64,000 nt of DNA from Candidatus Nitronauta litoralis (GTDB lineage Bacteria > Nitrospinota > Nitrospinia > Nitrospinales > Nitrospinaceae). Both the position numbers and the translations under genes were made by a program. This document shows positions 16,968-26,072 of the stretch, piece after piece. How positions within the stretch are numbered: the stretch's first letter is position 1; every line of letters starts with the position of its first letter. The stretch is taken from contig CP048685.1 of the NCBI GenBank assembly GCA_015698285.1, forward strand, positions 2,914,001-2,978,000, read 5' to 3'. Under the pieces are notes generated by a model, which saw only the letters and a list, made by a program, of their open reading frames with translations, made no database searches and was not told where the DNA came from.

Positions 16968-17609
16968 TCAGGATCCAAGCGGATTGTAATATTCTCTTCC
17001 AATTCTATGTTGATTGATTTTTTTTATCAACTCCTGCAGGTCAATTTTTTTGTCCACTATATCAATTTCATTCGTATTGACAACCAGAAGAGGTGTTTCG
17101 GTGTAATAAAAGAAAAAATTATTGAAGGCCCGATTGACCTCCTCAAGATAGGAATATTCAATAAGAGCTTCGTATTCCCGGCCCCGCTTCTGGATACGTT
17201 CATACAGAATAGGAGTATCTGCCTGCAGATAAACTACCAGATCTGGCTGGGGAATTTTAATTTTTATCAGATTGTAGATCTGTTCATAGAGATGGAGTTC
17301 GTTTCCATCGAGGTTTATCCCTGCAAATATCCGGTCACGCTGAAACAGGTAGTCCGTGATGATCACCTGGCTGAATAAATCGCGCTGTTCCAATGCACGG
17401 TACTGGTTGTACCGGCTCATTAAAAAAAAAATCTGGGTCTGGAAGGCGTTAGACAACCGGTCTTCGTAAAATTTTGAAATAAACGGGTTTTCTTCATCAA
17501 CTTCTAGTACAAGGCGTGCACTGAATTCCTGGGCCAGCAGGTTTGATAAGGTGGTTTTGCCTGCACCAATAGGGCCTTCAATAGCGATGAGTTTGGGTTC
17601 GAGTTCCAT
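16968..17609 (-). CDS. Deoxynucleoside kinase (dNK/dGK family)
   Basis: 213 residues. Walker A is GPIGAGKTTL at residues about 11-20. The family's aromatic and acidic substrate pocket is suggested by EVDEENPFISKFYED. The LID region RIQKRGREYEALIEYSYLEEV fits P-loop deoxyadenosine/deoxyguanosine kinases of the Bacillus type; the usual DRS element appears as TDYLFQRDRIFA. It phosphorylates deoxynucleosides in the salvage pathway. It lies directly upstream of the pan leader on the same strand and 36 bp downstream of a response regulator gene. Confidence 0.87.
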   Translation of the reverse strand: MELEPKLIAIEGPIGAGKTTLSNLLAQEFSARLVLEVDEENPFISKFYEDRLSNAFQTQIFFLMSRYNQYRALEQRDLFSQVIITDYLFQRDRIFAGINLDGNELHLYEQIYNLIKIKIPQPDLVVYLQADTPILYERIQKRGREYEALIEYSYLEEVNRAFNNFFFYYTETPLLVVNTNEIDIVDKKIDLQELIKKINQHRIGREYYNPLGS

Positions 17610-17645
17610 GTGAGAAAAAAATGAAAGGGTGGGAGACCGAATTGG

Positions 17646-18017
17646 TTAAAAGCCCAGAACCTCCCGGATCATGAGTTTTAATTCCCGGAGGTCTGCTGAT
17701 TTTACAACATAAGCGTCAGATGACCAGACCCTGAAATCCTGTTTGTGACTGCCGTAAGCTGAACAGAGGATCACGGGTAAGTCCTCGTATTTTTCTTTCA
17801 ATTGATTTAAAAATTGAATGCCATCCAATCCGGGCATTTTGATATCCAGTGTGACCAGGTCGGGAGATTCATTTTCAATAATTTTTCGTGCTTCCTCTGC
17901 CTCCTGGGCCAAAAGGACTTCATAACCTTCGTCTTCCAGCTCTTCCTTATAAAGAAGCCGAATGTTGGTTTCGTCATCGACCACAAGGACTTTCTTTTTA
18001 ATCACTTCGGATGTCAT
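17646..18017 (-). CDS. Single-domain response regulator (CheY/Spo0F-like)
   Basis: 123 residues, receiver domain only. Seen: VLVVDDETNIRLLY (acidic pair), DLVTLDIKMPGLDG with the phospho-acceptor Asp near residue 57, ILCSAYG (switch Ser/Thr) and YVVKSADL (conserved Lys). It carries no output domain, so it signals by protein contact. It follows the hybrid GAF sensor kinase gene on the same strand by 114 bp and is the obvious phosphorylation partner, though this is inference from position. Confidence 0.92.
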   Translation of the reverse strand: MTSEVIKKKVLVVDDETNIRLLYKEELEDEGYEVLLAQEAEEARKIIENESPDLVTLDIKMPGLDGIQFLNQLKEKYEDLPVILCSAYGSHKQDFRVWSSDAYVVKSADLRELKLMIREVLGF

Positions 18018-18131
18018 AATGCCTCAATTTCCCGAATTTTTTAAAATATTTCTGGCAGAACCCCGAAAAAATCTCCTTTCGGGGGAATTAAATATCAACC
18101 AGATATGTTTATTACTGCCAAAATTGAACTT

Positions 18132-20051
18132 CTATGTTTTATTCGAAAGCCCGTCGTTTTGCAACGGTAAAACCAATTGAACGGTAACTCCCTGATTGAC
18201 ATTGTTTTTTATCAGGATTTGGCCACCATGGTTTTCCATGATCCTGCGGGAAATAGAGAGCCCAAGTCCGGATCCGGTTTCCTTGGTAGTAAAAAAAGGA
18301 TTGAAAATATTCTGAAAAGTTTCCTGGGCAATTCCGCCCCCGGTGTCTTTAATTACGATTTCTGCCATAGATAACCCAGGCTCAGGTTCCACTTGTTCGA
18401 CTTTGATATCGAGTGTTCCACCTTGAGACATGGACTCAATTGCATTAAAAACTACATTGATCAAGACCTGCTTTATTTGTTCCTCATCAAATGCCAATGG
18501 GCCGGGATCGTTTTTAAAGTCCAGTTGAACATCAATGGATGCTTCTCTCAGTTCCATTTCAAAACAATCTAAAACCTGCCTGACAATGGGGCTTAGATGG
18601 CCTAACTTTAAATATGGTTTGTTCCCTTTTGGAAAGATCAAAATGTTTTTTAAAAGGTCTTCCAGACGTTCCACCTCTGAGACAATAATATCCGCATATT
18701 CACCTAAAGTTTCGAGATTTGGTGAAGGGGCTTCAATAGATTTTCCGGAAAGTTTGCTTTGCAGTCTTCGGGCAAAACCCCCTATTGAAACCAGGGGATT
18801 TTTTATTTCATGTGCTACCTCTGCGGACAATTCACCCAGAGCGGCCAGTTTTTCATTCTGGATTAATCGTTCTTTAGTGCTCAGTAATTCCCGGTTGGAT
18901 TGAATGAGTTTGGTGAACAGGCGAAAGTTTTCGATTGCCCAGCTGATCTGGGTTGCCAGGCGAATGAACTGTTGCAGGTTGGTGCTTTTGATGGCTGTGT
19001 CTGTAAAAAGGTTGTCAATCAGAATGACCCCGAACGGAATGTCGTGGGCTATCAATGGAACGATGGCGAACTCGTTTGCCTCAAGTGAATGAGCCAACTT
19101 CTCTGTGTCAGGGGAATTGATTTCTTTGGTAGCCACGATTTTAGGAGAGTCCAGAAACAAAGCTTCAGCCAGGATATTGTTTTCTTTCAGATAGGGAAAC
19201 TCAAGGCTCTGGATATTTTGATGAAATTTTGTTTTTCTCAGAAAATCAAAACAGTTTTTTTCCAAAGGATAGGATTGTTTTCCTTTTATTCCAGGTGTCA
19301 GCCAGTCTCTGCATAATTTTTCCGCCTCCTTTTCGGTGTCAGGGCCTACACCCATGGTTCCCTTGAGTCGAGTCTGTTGTTCGTCCAGCAGAAACAGGCC
19401 GGCTCGATGGCATCCGTTACCCTCGCCAAGGACAATTCCAATGAGAAGAAGCCAAAGCCTGTTTTCAAGTGAGGGCTCCGCCTGAACCGCCTGGCTGATT
19501 TCATACAAAAGTGTCTGTTGTCTCAACATCAGCTGGCTTTTTTCATATTCCATGGCATTGCGGATACACCCGACAATCTGCTCGCTGATGGTTTTTAAAA
19601 GGGTTACCTCCACTGGCTTAAAAAACCGGTTTTCGATGGAGTGAACGTTGATGACCCCAATACAATCATTTTTAAAGTTCATAGGGACAGAGAGCATGGA
19701 CTGGTACCGTTCTTCCTCGATCTCTGCAAAGTAAATGAAACGGGGGTCTTGCATGGCTTCGCTGAGAGCCAGAGGTTGGCCGTGCTCTGCTACCCAACCG
19801 GTGACTCCCTTGCCCCAGGGGAGGTATATTTTGCTTGTGCGGTTTACTGGAAGACCGCTTGAAGCCTTCAGTTTTAAGTGCAGGTTCTGATGATTCCCTT
19901 CTGTCAGATAAAGGGCGCAGGCATCGATCTGAAGTTTGTTTTTGATGATGTTAATGGTGTGACTCAGGATCGTGTCAACTTCCATTGTTGAGTTGGAAAT
20001 ATGGCCAACTTCGCTCAGAATCTCTAGCCCAATATTTGTCGGAATATCCAT
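18132..20051 (-). CDS. GAF-domain sensor histidine kinase
   Basis: 639 residues with no membrane segments, so cytoplasmic. Order: GAF domain 1 (about 20-165; ACALYLTEG, LPWGKGVTGWVAEHGQPLAL), GAF domain 2 (about 195-375; HRAGLFLLDE, FGVILIDN), HisKA with phospho-acceptor His in VAHEIKNPLVSIGGFARRL near residue 415, and HATPase_c with NAIESMSQGG (N box), DTGGGI (G1) and GSGLGLSISRRIMENHGG (G2). The GAF pair should sense a small ligand or redox cue. A receiver-only protein lies directly downstream. glgA and galT lie upstream on the same strand; a link to glycogen control is only a suggestion. Confidence 0.92.
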   Translation of the reverse strand: MDIPTNIGLEILSEVGHISNSTMEVDTILSHTINIIKNKLQIDACALYLTEGNHQNLHLKLKASSGLPVNRTSKIYLPWGKGVTGWVAEHGQPLALSEAMQDPRFIYFAEIEEERYQSMLSVPMNFKNDCIGVINVHSIENRFFKPVEVTLLKTISEQIVGCIRNAMEYEKSQLMLRQQTLLYEISQAVQAEPSLENRLWLLLIGIVLGEGNGCHRAGLFLLDEQQTRLKGTMGVGPDTEKEAEKLCRDWLTPGIKGKQSYPLEKNCFDFLRKTKFHQNIQSLEFPYLKENNILAEALFLDSPKIVATKEINSPDTEKLAHSLEANEFAIVPLIAHDIPFGVILIDNLFTDTAIKSTNLQQFIRLATQISWAIENFRLFTKLIQSNRELLSTKERLIQNEKLAALGELSAEVAHEIKNPLVSIGGFARRLQSKLSGKSIEAPSPNLETLGEYADIIVSEVERLEDLLKNILIFPKGNKPYLKLGHLSPIVRQVLDCFEMELREASIDVQLDFKNDPGPLAFDEEQIKQVLINVVFNAIESMSQGGTLDIKVEQVEPEPGLSMAEIVIKDTGGGIAQETFQNIFNPFFTTKETGSGLGLSISRRIMENHGGQILIKNNVNQGVTVQLVLPLQNDGLSNKT

Positions 20052-20068
20052 TTAATGAGGCTCAGGTA

Positions 20069-21520
20069 TTATCTGGTTAATGCAATCCTGTACACACGCT
20101 CGTACTCGCTTGCTGAGCGGTCCCATCCGAAATCTGCTTTCAGGCAGTTCTGGACCACCTGTTGCCAATGTTTTTTGTCGCGAAAAATGCCGAGGGCTTC
20201 CAACACACTCTGATGAAAAAATTCTAAGCCATAAGGGGAAAATTTGAAACCCAGGCCTTCACCGGTTTTGATATCGTATTGCTGGACTGTGTCCTTCAGC
20301 CCGCCTACGGAACTGGTGATGGGGACCGTGCCATATTTCATAGCCTGCATCTGGGTGAGTCCGCAAGGCTCGTAAATAGATGGCATCAGGACAAAATCGG
20401 ATCCTGCTAAAATCCGATGTGCGAGGGGCTCATCAAATCCTATGTAAACTCCAAGCTGACTGCCCTTGTGTGTGCGTAAATATTCTTCGTATCTGGAGTC
20501 TCCTGATCCAATGAGTACAAACAGAAAATCCTTGAGGAGAGAATGTTCAAAAGCTTCGATAACAAGGTCAATTCCTTTTTGAGGTGTCAGGCGAGTCACC
20601 ATGCACACTATGGGTCGCGAATTGTCTGCTTTTAACTTGTAATGCTCCAGCAAGGCGTTCTTGCAAGCCAATTTTCCGCCAGGATTGGTGGGAGAAAAAT
20701 GCTTCGCGATCCAGGGATCTTTTTCAGGACCCCATTCAGAATAATCGATACCGTTGGTGATACCAAACAATTCGTTTTTTCTTGAATTGAGTATTCCTTC
20801 CATTCGAAAGGAATGTTCAGGTGTCAGGATTTCCTGGCTGTAGGTTTTACTTACCGTGGTTAGTAAATCTGAATAAACCAGAGCGCTTTTTAGAAAATTA
20901 AAATCTCCAAAAGATTCGACTTCTGCCGGATTGAATAAGGAGAAAGGCAGGTTGGCAACAGGCAGGTTATTTCGGTCGAATTCTCCCTGGTAACCCAGGT
21001 TATGGATAGAGAAAATTGTTCGTGTTTTTCTGAAAAAAGAATCGTAGTTGTAGAGTATTTTTAAATAAACGGGAACAAGACCTGTTTGCCAGTCGTTGCA
21101 GTGAATTATATCGGGTTTAAATTTTATAGCCTTGCAGGTTTCTATCAGGGCTCGACTGAAAAATATGAAACGTTCCGCGTTGTCACTGTAAGCTTTGCCA
21201 GGTGGCCCATACAGGTGCTCACGATCAAAATATTCTTTTCTACCGACAAAGATTACAGAAACCCCTGGTGCCAGCTCACCTTCAAACAAGACCGCTTCTT
21301 TCTTGTGTGGGCCTACTGGAACGGAGACAGTTTCCGAATTTTGTTTGAGATTGTATTGGGACAGGTTTACGCAGCCATATAAAGGCAAAATAACCTTCAC
21401 ATTATGGCCAAGTCGTTTCAGGGCTTTTGGGAGCGCCCCGCATACATCAGCGAGCCCACCTGTTTTAGCAAATGGATGGACTTCGGAGGCAGCGATTAAT
21501 ATATTGAGCGGTGACCCCAT
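20069..21520 (-). CDS. glgA: Glycogen synthase (ADP-glucose type, GT5)
   Basis: 483 residues. The N-terminal ADP-glucose-binding KTGGLADVCGALPKAL motif, CNDWQTGLVPVYL, ITNGIDYSEWGPEKDPWI and the C-terminal EPCGLTQMQAMKYGTVPI with downstream GGLKDTV define a GT-B family 5 synthase. It elongates alpha-1,4-glucan. It is 17 bp from the histidine kinase gene and 2 bp from galT, so these are probably in one transcript. glgB, glgC and glgP are not in the window. Confidence 0.96.
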   Translation of the reverse strand: MGSPLNILIAASEVHPFAKTGGLADVCGALPKALKRLGHNVKVILPLYGCVNLSQYNLKQNSETVSVPVGPHKKEAVLFEGELAPGVSVIFVGRKEYFDREHLYGPPGKAYSDNAERFIFFSRALIETCKAIKFKPDIIHCNDWQTGLVPVYLKILYNYDSFFRKTRTIFSIHNLGYQGEFDRNNLPVANLPFSLFNPAEVESFGDFNFLKSALVYSDLLTTVSKTYSQEILTPEHSFRMEGILNSRKNELFGITNGIDYSEWGPEKDPWIAKHFSPTNPGGKLACKNALLEHYKLKADNSRPIVCMVTRLTPQKGIDLVIEAFEHSLLKDFLFVLIGSGDSRYEEYLRTHKGSQLGVYIGFDEPLAHRILAGSDFVLMPSIYEPCGLTQMQAMKYGTVPITSSVGGLKDTVQQYDIKTGEGLGFKFSPYGLEFFHQSVLEALGIFRDKKHWQQVVQNCLKADFGWDRSASEYERVYRIALTR

Positions 21521-21521
21521 A

Positions 21522-22523
21522 TCAGGGTTGTATCCGGACCGATCTTAAAATTTCCGCAGCCGTTTCCGGAGGTGTGGGGTTGATGTAAAATCCGGTACCC
21601 TGTTCGAAGCCAGCCATCTTGGTAAGCTTTGGCATCACTTCAATGTGCCAGTGGTAAATTGCGTCGTGATCCCCGTTAATGGGAGAAGTATGAAATACCA
21701 GATTGTAGGGCGGAACTTTTAAAGCTGCGCGAATTCTAAGCAGGACTTCTTTCAGCAAAGTTGCCGCTTGGGCATAGTGGTCCGGGGTGTCGTTCTCGAA
21801 CCGGGCCAAATGGTATTTTGGCAGAATCCAGGTTTCGAAAGGAAATCGGGGAGCATACGGGCACAGGGCAATAAAATCCTGATTCTCTATGACCACACGC
21901 GATCCGTTTCCTCTTTCCTGGGCAATCATATCGCAAAAAATACAGCGCTCTTTATATTCCCAATGCCTCCTTGCCCCCTGAATTTCTTCAAGCACCATTT
22001 CTGGAATGATTGGCAGGGCAATGAGTTGACTGTGTGTGTGTTCAATCGTTGCCCCTGCCGATTCACCATGATTTTTAAAAATCAGGATATAGCGGAACCG
22101 CGAATCCTTTTTTAGATCAAGAAAACGTTGTTGAAAAGCCCATAGAGTATCCGCAAGAATGCCTTCGGACCCTTCTTCCAGTGAGAGCTTATGATCGGGG
22201 TGCTCAATGACTATTTCGTGAGCACCAAAACCACCCATCTTGTCGAACATGCCCTCTCCAATTCGGGTGACATCCCCTTCAATTTTAAGGGCTGGAAACT
22301 TGTTCGGGATTACCCTGAGCGTCCATCCCTTATTATTTGGCCCAACACTTTCAGGCAGGGCCAGAATGCCTTTAGGGGTTTTTGACTCGTTTCCGGGGCA
22401 GAAAGGGCAAAAGTCGACTTGCTGTTTCTGGGAAGGACTTGGAAAGTCTCCGGGTCGGTGCGCTCTTTCTTCAGAAATGATGACCCAACGGTCAACTATC
22501 GGGTCTTTGCGGAGTTCAGGCAT
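21522..22523 (-). CDS. galT: Galactose-1-phosphate uridylyltransferase
   Basis: 333 residues. MPELRKDPIVDRWVIISEERAHRP is the typical start. CPFCPGNE provides Zn ligands; NHGESAGATIEHTHSQLIALP carries the histidine-triad-like active site (HTHSQ here against the common HPHGQ). The second half has CPYAPRFPFETWILP and HWHIEVMP. It exchanges UMP between UDP-glucose and galactose-1-phosphate; in organisms without galactose use, such enzymes may act on other sugar-1-phosphates, including an ADP-sugar variant. Its place beside glgA fits sugar-nucleotide/glycogen metabolism. Confidence 0.92.
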   Translation of the reverse strand: MPELRKDPIVDRWVIISEERAHRPGDFPSPSQKQQVDFCPFCPGNESKTPKGILALPESVGPNNKGWTLRVIPNKFPALKIEGDVTRIGEGMFDKMGGFGAHEIVIEHPDHKLSLEEGSEGILADTLWAFQQRFLDLKKDSRFRYILIFKNHGESAGATIEHTHSQLIALPIIPEMVLEEIQGARRHWEYKERCIFCDMIAQERGNGSRVVIENQDFIALCPYAPRFPFETWILPKYHLARFENDTPDHYAQAATLLKEVLLRIRAALKVPPYNLVFHTSPINGDHDAIYHWHIEVMPKLTKMAGFEQGTGFYINPTPPETAAEILRSVRIQP

Positions 22524-22650
22524 ATTAATGGAGTAAACCTCTGATTTATAGTGATTGCAGAAGGTTCCCTTTTTATAATGTGGATGAAAGAAGCGGAGCC
22601 ATACTAATGAATGCCGGGAGTAAAGTCAATTTGACTGGCCGTTTGTAAGG

Positions 22651-22679
22651 TCGAAAAACTCACATGTGTAATGTATAAT
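22651..22679 (+). promoter_or_regulatory. Candidate promoter of coaBC
   Basis: Perfect -10 TATAAT (22674-22679) with TCGAAA (4 of 6) 17 bp upstream at 22651-22656. The start codon follows at 22714, giving a leader of about 28 nt. Confidence 0.6.
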
Positions 22680-22713
22680 CTTTTCAATCAATTAACTTAA
22701 CGACCCGACCAAA

Positions 22714-23919
22714 ATGCCAAGAGAAAGCTTTCTTTCAGGTAAACGAATTGCACTCGGTGTCTCAGGTGGTATTGCTGCCTATAAGTCAGCCGAACTTCTG
22801 AGATTACTGCAAAAATCCGGAGCAGAAGTTTCTGTTCTCATGACTCCTGGCGCAAAACAGTTTATCACTCCCTTAACTTTTGAAGCTTTGTCGGGACAGT
22901 TGGTTTATCACGAAATATTTGAAGAAGGTGCAGGGCGGATGGAACATATCGTTTCTGCTGGAAGTACCGATTTGTTGCTGGTTGCCCCATTGACTGCGAA
23001 TACTCTTGCCAAGATGGCCCGGGGATTGGCTGACGATCCAGTGTCGATTACCTATTCTGCCTTTAAAGGTCCAGTTGTGGTCGCACCAGCAATGAATGAC
23101 CAAATGTGGGCTCACGCGGCGGTTCAGGACAATATCAGGATACTCAAGGCAAGAGGGGTTACCGTAGTCGAACCGGAGGCAGGAGAACTTGCCTGTGGTG
23201 CCATTGGTCCTGGGAGGTTGGCGGAACTGGAGGTGATTCTGAAGGCGGTTGCAACGCGACTGGAACAGGCGATTGATTTTAAAGGTAAGCATGTTTTAGT
23301 CACTGCCGGGCCGACTTGTGAACCGATAGACCCTGTTCGTTTTATCACTAATCGCTCATCTGGAAAAATGGGCTATGCCATTGCTGACAAGGCTCGATTG
23401 CGGGGGGCTGATGTAACACTCATCTCAGGTCCTACAGCTCTCACACCGCCCTGTGGTGTAAGGTTTTTATCCTGTGAGCGGGTTTCTGAAATGCGTGATC
23501 TGGTTATGGAACACATTCCGGGATGTGATGTTCTTGTGATGACAGCGGCGGTGGGTGATTTTGCCCCACGTGAGATCAACAAAGAAAAAATCAAGAAAAA
23601 GGGGGATGCCTCAATCACGCTGGAAATGATCCCCACACCGGATATTCTGAAAGAAGTCAGTGCCCTCAGTACCAGGCCCTTCGTGGTCGGGTTTGCGGCA
23701 GAATCGGAAAATGTTCTGGAAAATGCTCTGGATAAAATGGATCGTAAAAAACTCGATATGATTGTGGCCAACGATATCAGTGCACCGGGAATTGGATTTC
23801 AATCCGAAGAAAACCAGGTGACTGTGATCAGTGGACCCGGGGATCAGGAAAACCTGCCTAGAATGTTGAAGGTGGAAATCGCGGATCGTTTACTGAACCG
23901 GATTCTGTCGCGTCTTTAA
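22714..23919 (+). CDS. coaBC: Bifunctional phosphopantothenoylcysteine decarboxylase / phosphopantothenate-cysteine ligase
   Basis: 401 residues. The N-terminal CoaC flavoprotein half has GVSGGIAAYKSAELLR, the PAMNDQMW motif and the Cys-containing GELACGAIGPGRL flap. The C-terminal CoaB half has VTAGPTCEPIDPVRFITNRSSGKMG, AAVGDFAP and the lysine-rich KIKKKGDAS loop. It catalyses two consecutive steps from 4'-phosphopantothenate to 4'-phosphopantetheine, downstream of PanC. This window thus carries two separated pieces of the CoA pathway. Confidence 0.97.
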   Translation: MPRESFLSGKRIALGVSGGIAAYKSAELLRLLQKSGAEVSVLMTPGAKQFITPLTFEALSGQLVYHEIFEEGAGRMEHIVSAGSTDLLLVAPLTANTLAKMARGLADDPVSITYSAFKGPVVVAPAMNDQMWAHAAVQDNIRILKARGVTVVEPEAGELACGAIGPGRLAELEVILKAVATRLEQAIDFKGKHVLVTAGPTCEPIDPVRFITNRSSGKMGYAIADKARLRGADVTLISGPTALTPPCGVRFLSCERVSEMRDLVMEHIPGCDVLVMTAAVGDFAPREINKEKIKKKGDASITLEMIPTPDILKEVSALSTRPFVVGFAAESENVLENALDKMDRKKLDMIVANDISAPGIGFQSEENQVTVISGPGDQENLPRMLKVEIADRLLNRILSRL

Positions 23920-24258
23920 AAATAAGTTGGATTTTTTATATAGATATGGAATGAGCTTGAACCATTGCAGATACCCGGCAGAAAACAACAATATCCAAAA
24001 AATAATCAATCTTGGGTAATAAGCCGGTATGGTTAAAAACTCAAATGTTATTGAGAATTTATCCTCAAGAGTCTCAAGCGAGATACCAATAATTGCCAGC
24101 AGGACATAGTTCACCGGGAATCCTAAATAAATCATACTCCAGGCAAAAAAATCATGCATAAAATCTGATTCAATATTGATCAGACTGATGACGAAAACTG
24201 TGATATTTGCAAATATCCAGAGGGGGAGAGTTATGGTTTTGAGCCAGTTCCTTTTCAT
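23890..24258 (-). CDS. Hypothetical small membrane protein
   Basis: 122 residues with about three hydrophobic helices (about 8-26, 38-60 and 82-105; LPLWIFANITVFVISLI, FPVNYVLLAIIGISLETL, LIIFWILLFSAGYLQWF). No family recognised. Its 3' end overlaps the end of coaBC by 30 bp in convergent orientation. Regular hydrophobic periodicity and a GGGG ribosome-site-like stretch before the ATG favour a real gene, but it could be fortuitous. Confidence 0.5.
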   Translation of the reverse strand: MKRNWLKTITLPLWIFANITVFVISLINIESDFMHDFFAWSMIYLGFPVNYVLLAIIGISLETLEDKFSITFEFLTIPAYYPRLIIFWILLFSAGYLQWFKLIPYLYKKSNLFLKTRQNPVQ

Positions 24259-24325
24259 CCCCGAACCCGAATTAAATCAAGAATGAAATATTGAGGCGAA
24301 GTGATGTCCGGCACAGTTTTATCTG

Positions 24326-25159
24326 CTAATCTTCCGGTACGGGTCGGTCTCCAATATCTTTTACGCATCGGAAACCTATCGAATTACTCCTGTTTTTTGG
24401 TGTGGTGGCATTGCGGTAGGTCAGTCGAATATCAGCCCCGTTGTTGCGCCAGTTGCCTCCACGGATGACTTTGTACTGTCCCTTGTCCGGGCCCCTCGGG
24501 TTTTTCTTGGGAGAAAACAGATAGTACTCAGGAAAATGCCAGTCCTGCACCCACTCGGCAACGTTGCCGGATAAATCATATACCCCGTAAGCTGACTTGC
24601 CTGATTCAAACGAGCCAACTATTGTGGTTTTTCCATGTTCTTCATTGAAATTGGTACGTGTGCCATCTGGCGGTTCATTCCCCCAGGGAAAATGGACGGG
24701 AGCTTGTCCGCGGCCGGCCTTTTCCCATTCGGCTTCTGTGGGAAGACGTTTTCCTGCCCAAAGACAATAGCTCTGTGCTTCTTTAAAATTAACTCCCACA
24801 ACCGGCTGGTCCGGGTGATTGAATTTGTCGTCTTTAAAAAAGCGGGGAGCACGGGCTCCGGTCGACTCAATATATTTCCTGTATTGGGCGTTAGTGGTTT
24901 CGTTCTTATCGATAAAAAAGGCAGCGGTGAATACTTCATGGGCGGGATCTTCCGGACCCAGCATATGCCGGTCAGCCTGGAATAATGCCGTAGGATTCAG
25001 TTCCCGGAGGGATCGTCTGCTTCCCATTTCATAGAAACCTTCAGGAATTAACACCATACCCTCAGGGGGTTCAGGAGTTTTTGCATTCTTTGGAGAATCC
25101 GCAAATGAGGGATTCGAAATTAGCAACAGTAATAGAAAAAAATGAAAAACCTTTACCAT
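24326..25159 (-). CDS. Exported formylglycine-generating-enzyme-like (SUMF1) protein
   Basis: 277 residues with a signal peptide (about 1-20, FHFFLLLLLISNPSFA). The FGE-sulfatase fold is evident: GMVLIPEGFYEMGS, DPAHEVFTAAFFIDKNETTNAQYRKY, CLWAGKRLPTEAEWEKAGRG, LSGNVAEWVQDW, VIRGGNWRN and the terminal SIGFRCVKD. True FGEs oxidise sulfatase cysteine to formylglycine; many periplasmic bacterial homologues lack the catalytic Cys pair and serve other or unknown roles. The only C-terminal Cys visible is in GFRC, so catalysis as a classical FGE is doubtful. No sulfatase is nearby. Confidence 0.85.
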   Translation of the reverse strand: MVKVFHFFLLLLLISNPSFADSPKNAKTPEPPEGMVLIPEGFYEMGSRRSLRELNPTALFQADRHMLGPEDPAHEVFTAAFFIDKNETTNAQYRKYIESTGARAPRFFKDDKFNHPDQPVVGVNFKEAQSYCLWAGKRLPTEAEWEKAGRGQAPVHFPWGNEPPDGTRTNFNEEHGKTTIVGSFESGKSAYGVYDLSGNVAEWVQDWHFPEYYLFSPKKNPRGPDKGQYKVIRGGNWRNNGADIRLTYRNATTPKNRSNSIGFRCVKDIGDRPVPED

Positions 25160-25496
25160 GAAATCACCTTAAAAAAATTGATTCGAACAGATGCCGAGTA
25201 GTTAATTTCTGACCTGTATTTGGCCAAAACTATTGGATTGGCCCATTATAAAACAATGTTTCCTGCATGTCAGAGTCAATTCCAGACCACCTCATTGACA
25301 CCCTTTAAGGATCGGGCTAGAATTTAAAGGTCCATCGGGAAAAATTGTGGGTTGTGCCTTGCTGCAACCAAAAATAACGTTGTTAGCTTGAGTTTTGGGT
25401 TCTCCTTGCCCAATCAGTTTAATTTAAGCATACAACAAATTGGGCAATTGGTGTTTGGTTCAAATTTTCGATTTCACTCGAGCGCTTACGGTTAAG

Positions 25497-25904
25497 ATGG
25501 ATAAACCAAAAAAAGAACCCATCATTCTCAACCCTGAGAACCAGCAGCACAGATTATGCCTGAACTGCGGGTTTCCCAATCGCCAGTCTGATACCATCTG
25601 CATGTATTGTCAGACCAGCCTTGCAGAGGAAACCGGCCTGATTCCCTGGATTCGCCAGACCTACTACATCTTCCGCTGGCGGTGGCAGCTCAAACAGAAA
25701 CGCCAGAATTTACAGAATGAAAAGCCTGAAAAGGGTTGGTTACGAAATCTGGCTTTTTTTGTGTTGGGTGTTTTATTGAGCTCAGTCGGACTTTATTTTT
25801 TCTCCCATTCCCTGACCCAAAGCTCCTTTTCGAATGCCCTGATCGCTGTTTTGTTCCTGCTTTATGGATTTATGACGATCAAGAACCTTTTCAACAAAAA
25901 GTGA
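25497..25904 (+). CDS. Zinc-ribbon membrane protein, hypothetical
   Basis: 135 residues from the ATG at 25497. Upstream in-frame codons exist but lack a ribosome site. A zinc ribbon CLNCGFPNRQSDTICMYC (two CxxC knuckles 12 residues apart) is followed by an aromatic and basic linker and two membrane helices near the C-terminus (FFVLGVLLSSVGLYFF and ALIAVLFLLYGFMTI). The topology suggests a cytosolic zinc ribbon on a membrane anchor. Function unknown. It lies upstream of the copper ATPase gene, 168 bp apart, on the same strand. The 25160-25496 gap shows no other gene. Confidence 0.7.
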   Translation: MDKPKKEPIILNPENQQHRLCLNCGFPNRQSDTICMYCQTSLAEETGLIPWIRQTYYIFRWRWQLKQKRQNLQNEKPEKGWLRNLAFFVLGVLLSSVGLYFFSHSLTQSSFSNALIAVLFLLYGFMTIKNLFNKK

Positions 25905-26072
25905 CTACCCAATAGTTTCTTTTGGGGCCTCTTCCCTGAATCGGTTTTATCCTTTTCTCCCTCTTTAATTTCCTCTTTCAACCCGACCTTTACCAGTAGG
26001 ACCTGATTTTCGATATAATATTCATAGTTCTCTGGTTTTTTTTAACTTATTAGAATTTTTTGGATATTTGTC

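Noticed and set aside
18061-18084. Hairpin ccccgaaa / tttcgggg between sensor kinase and response regulator as terminator
   Set aside because: No T-tract follows on the minus strand and the two genes are plausibly one unit; it may only tune expression.
24326-25159. Active sulfatase-modifying FGE
   Set aside because: The catalytic Cys pair is not evident and no sulfatase gene is near, so only a family-level name is given.
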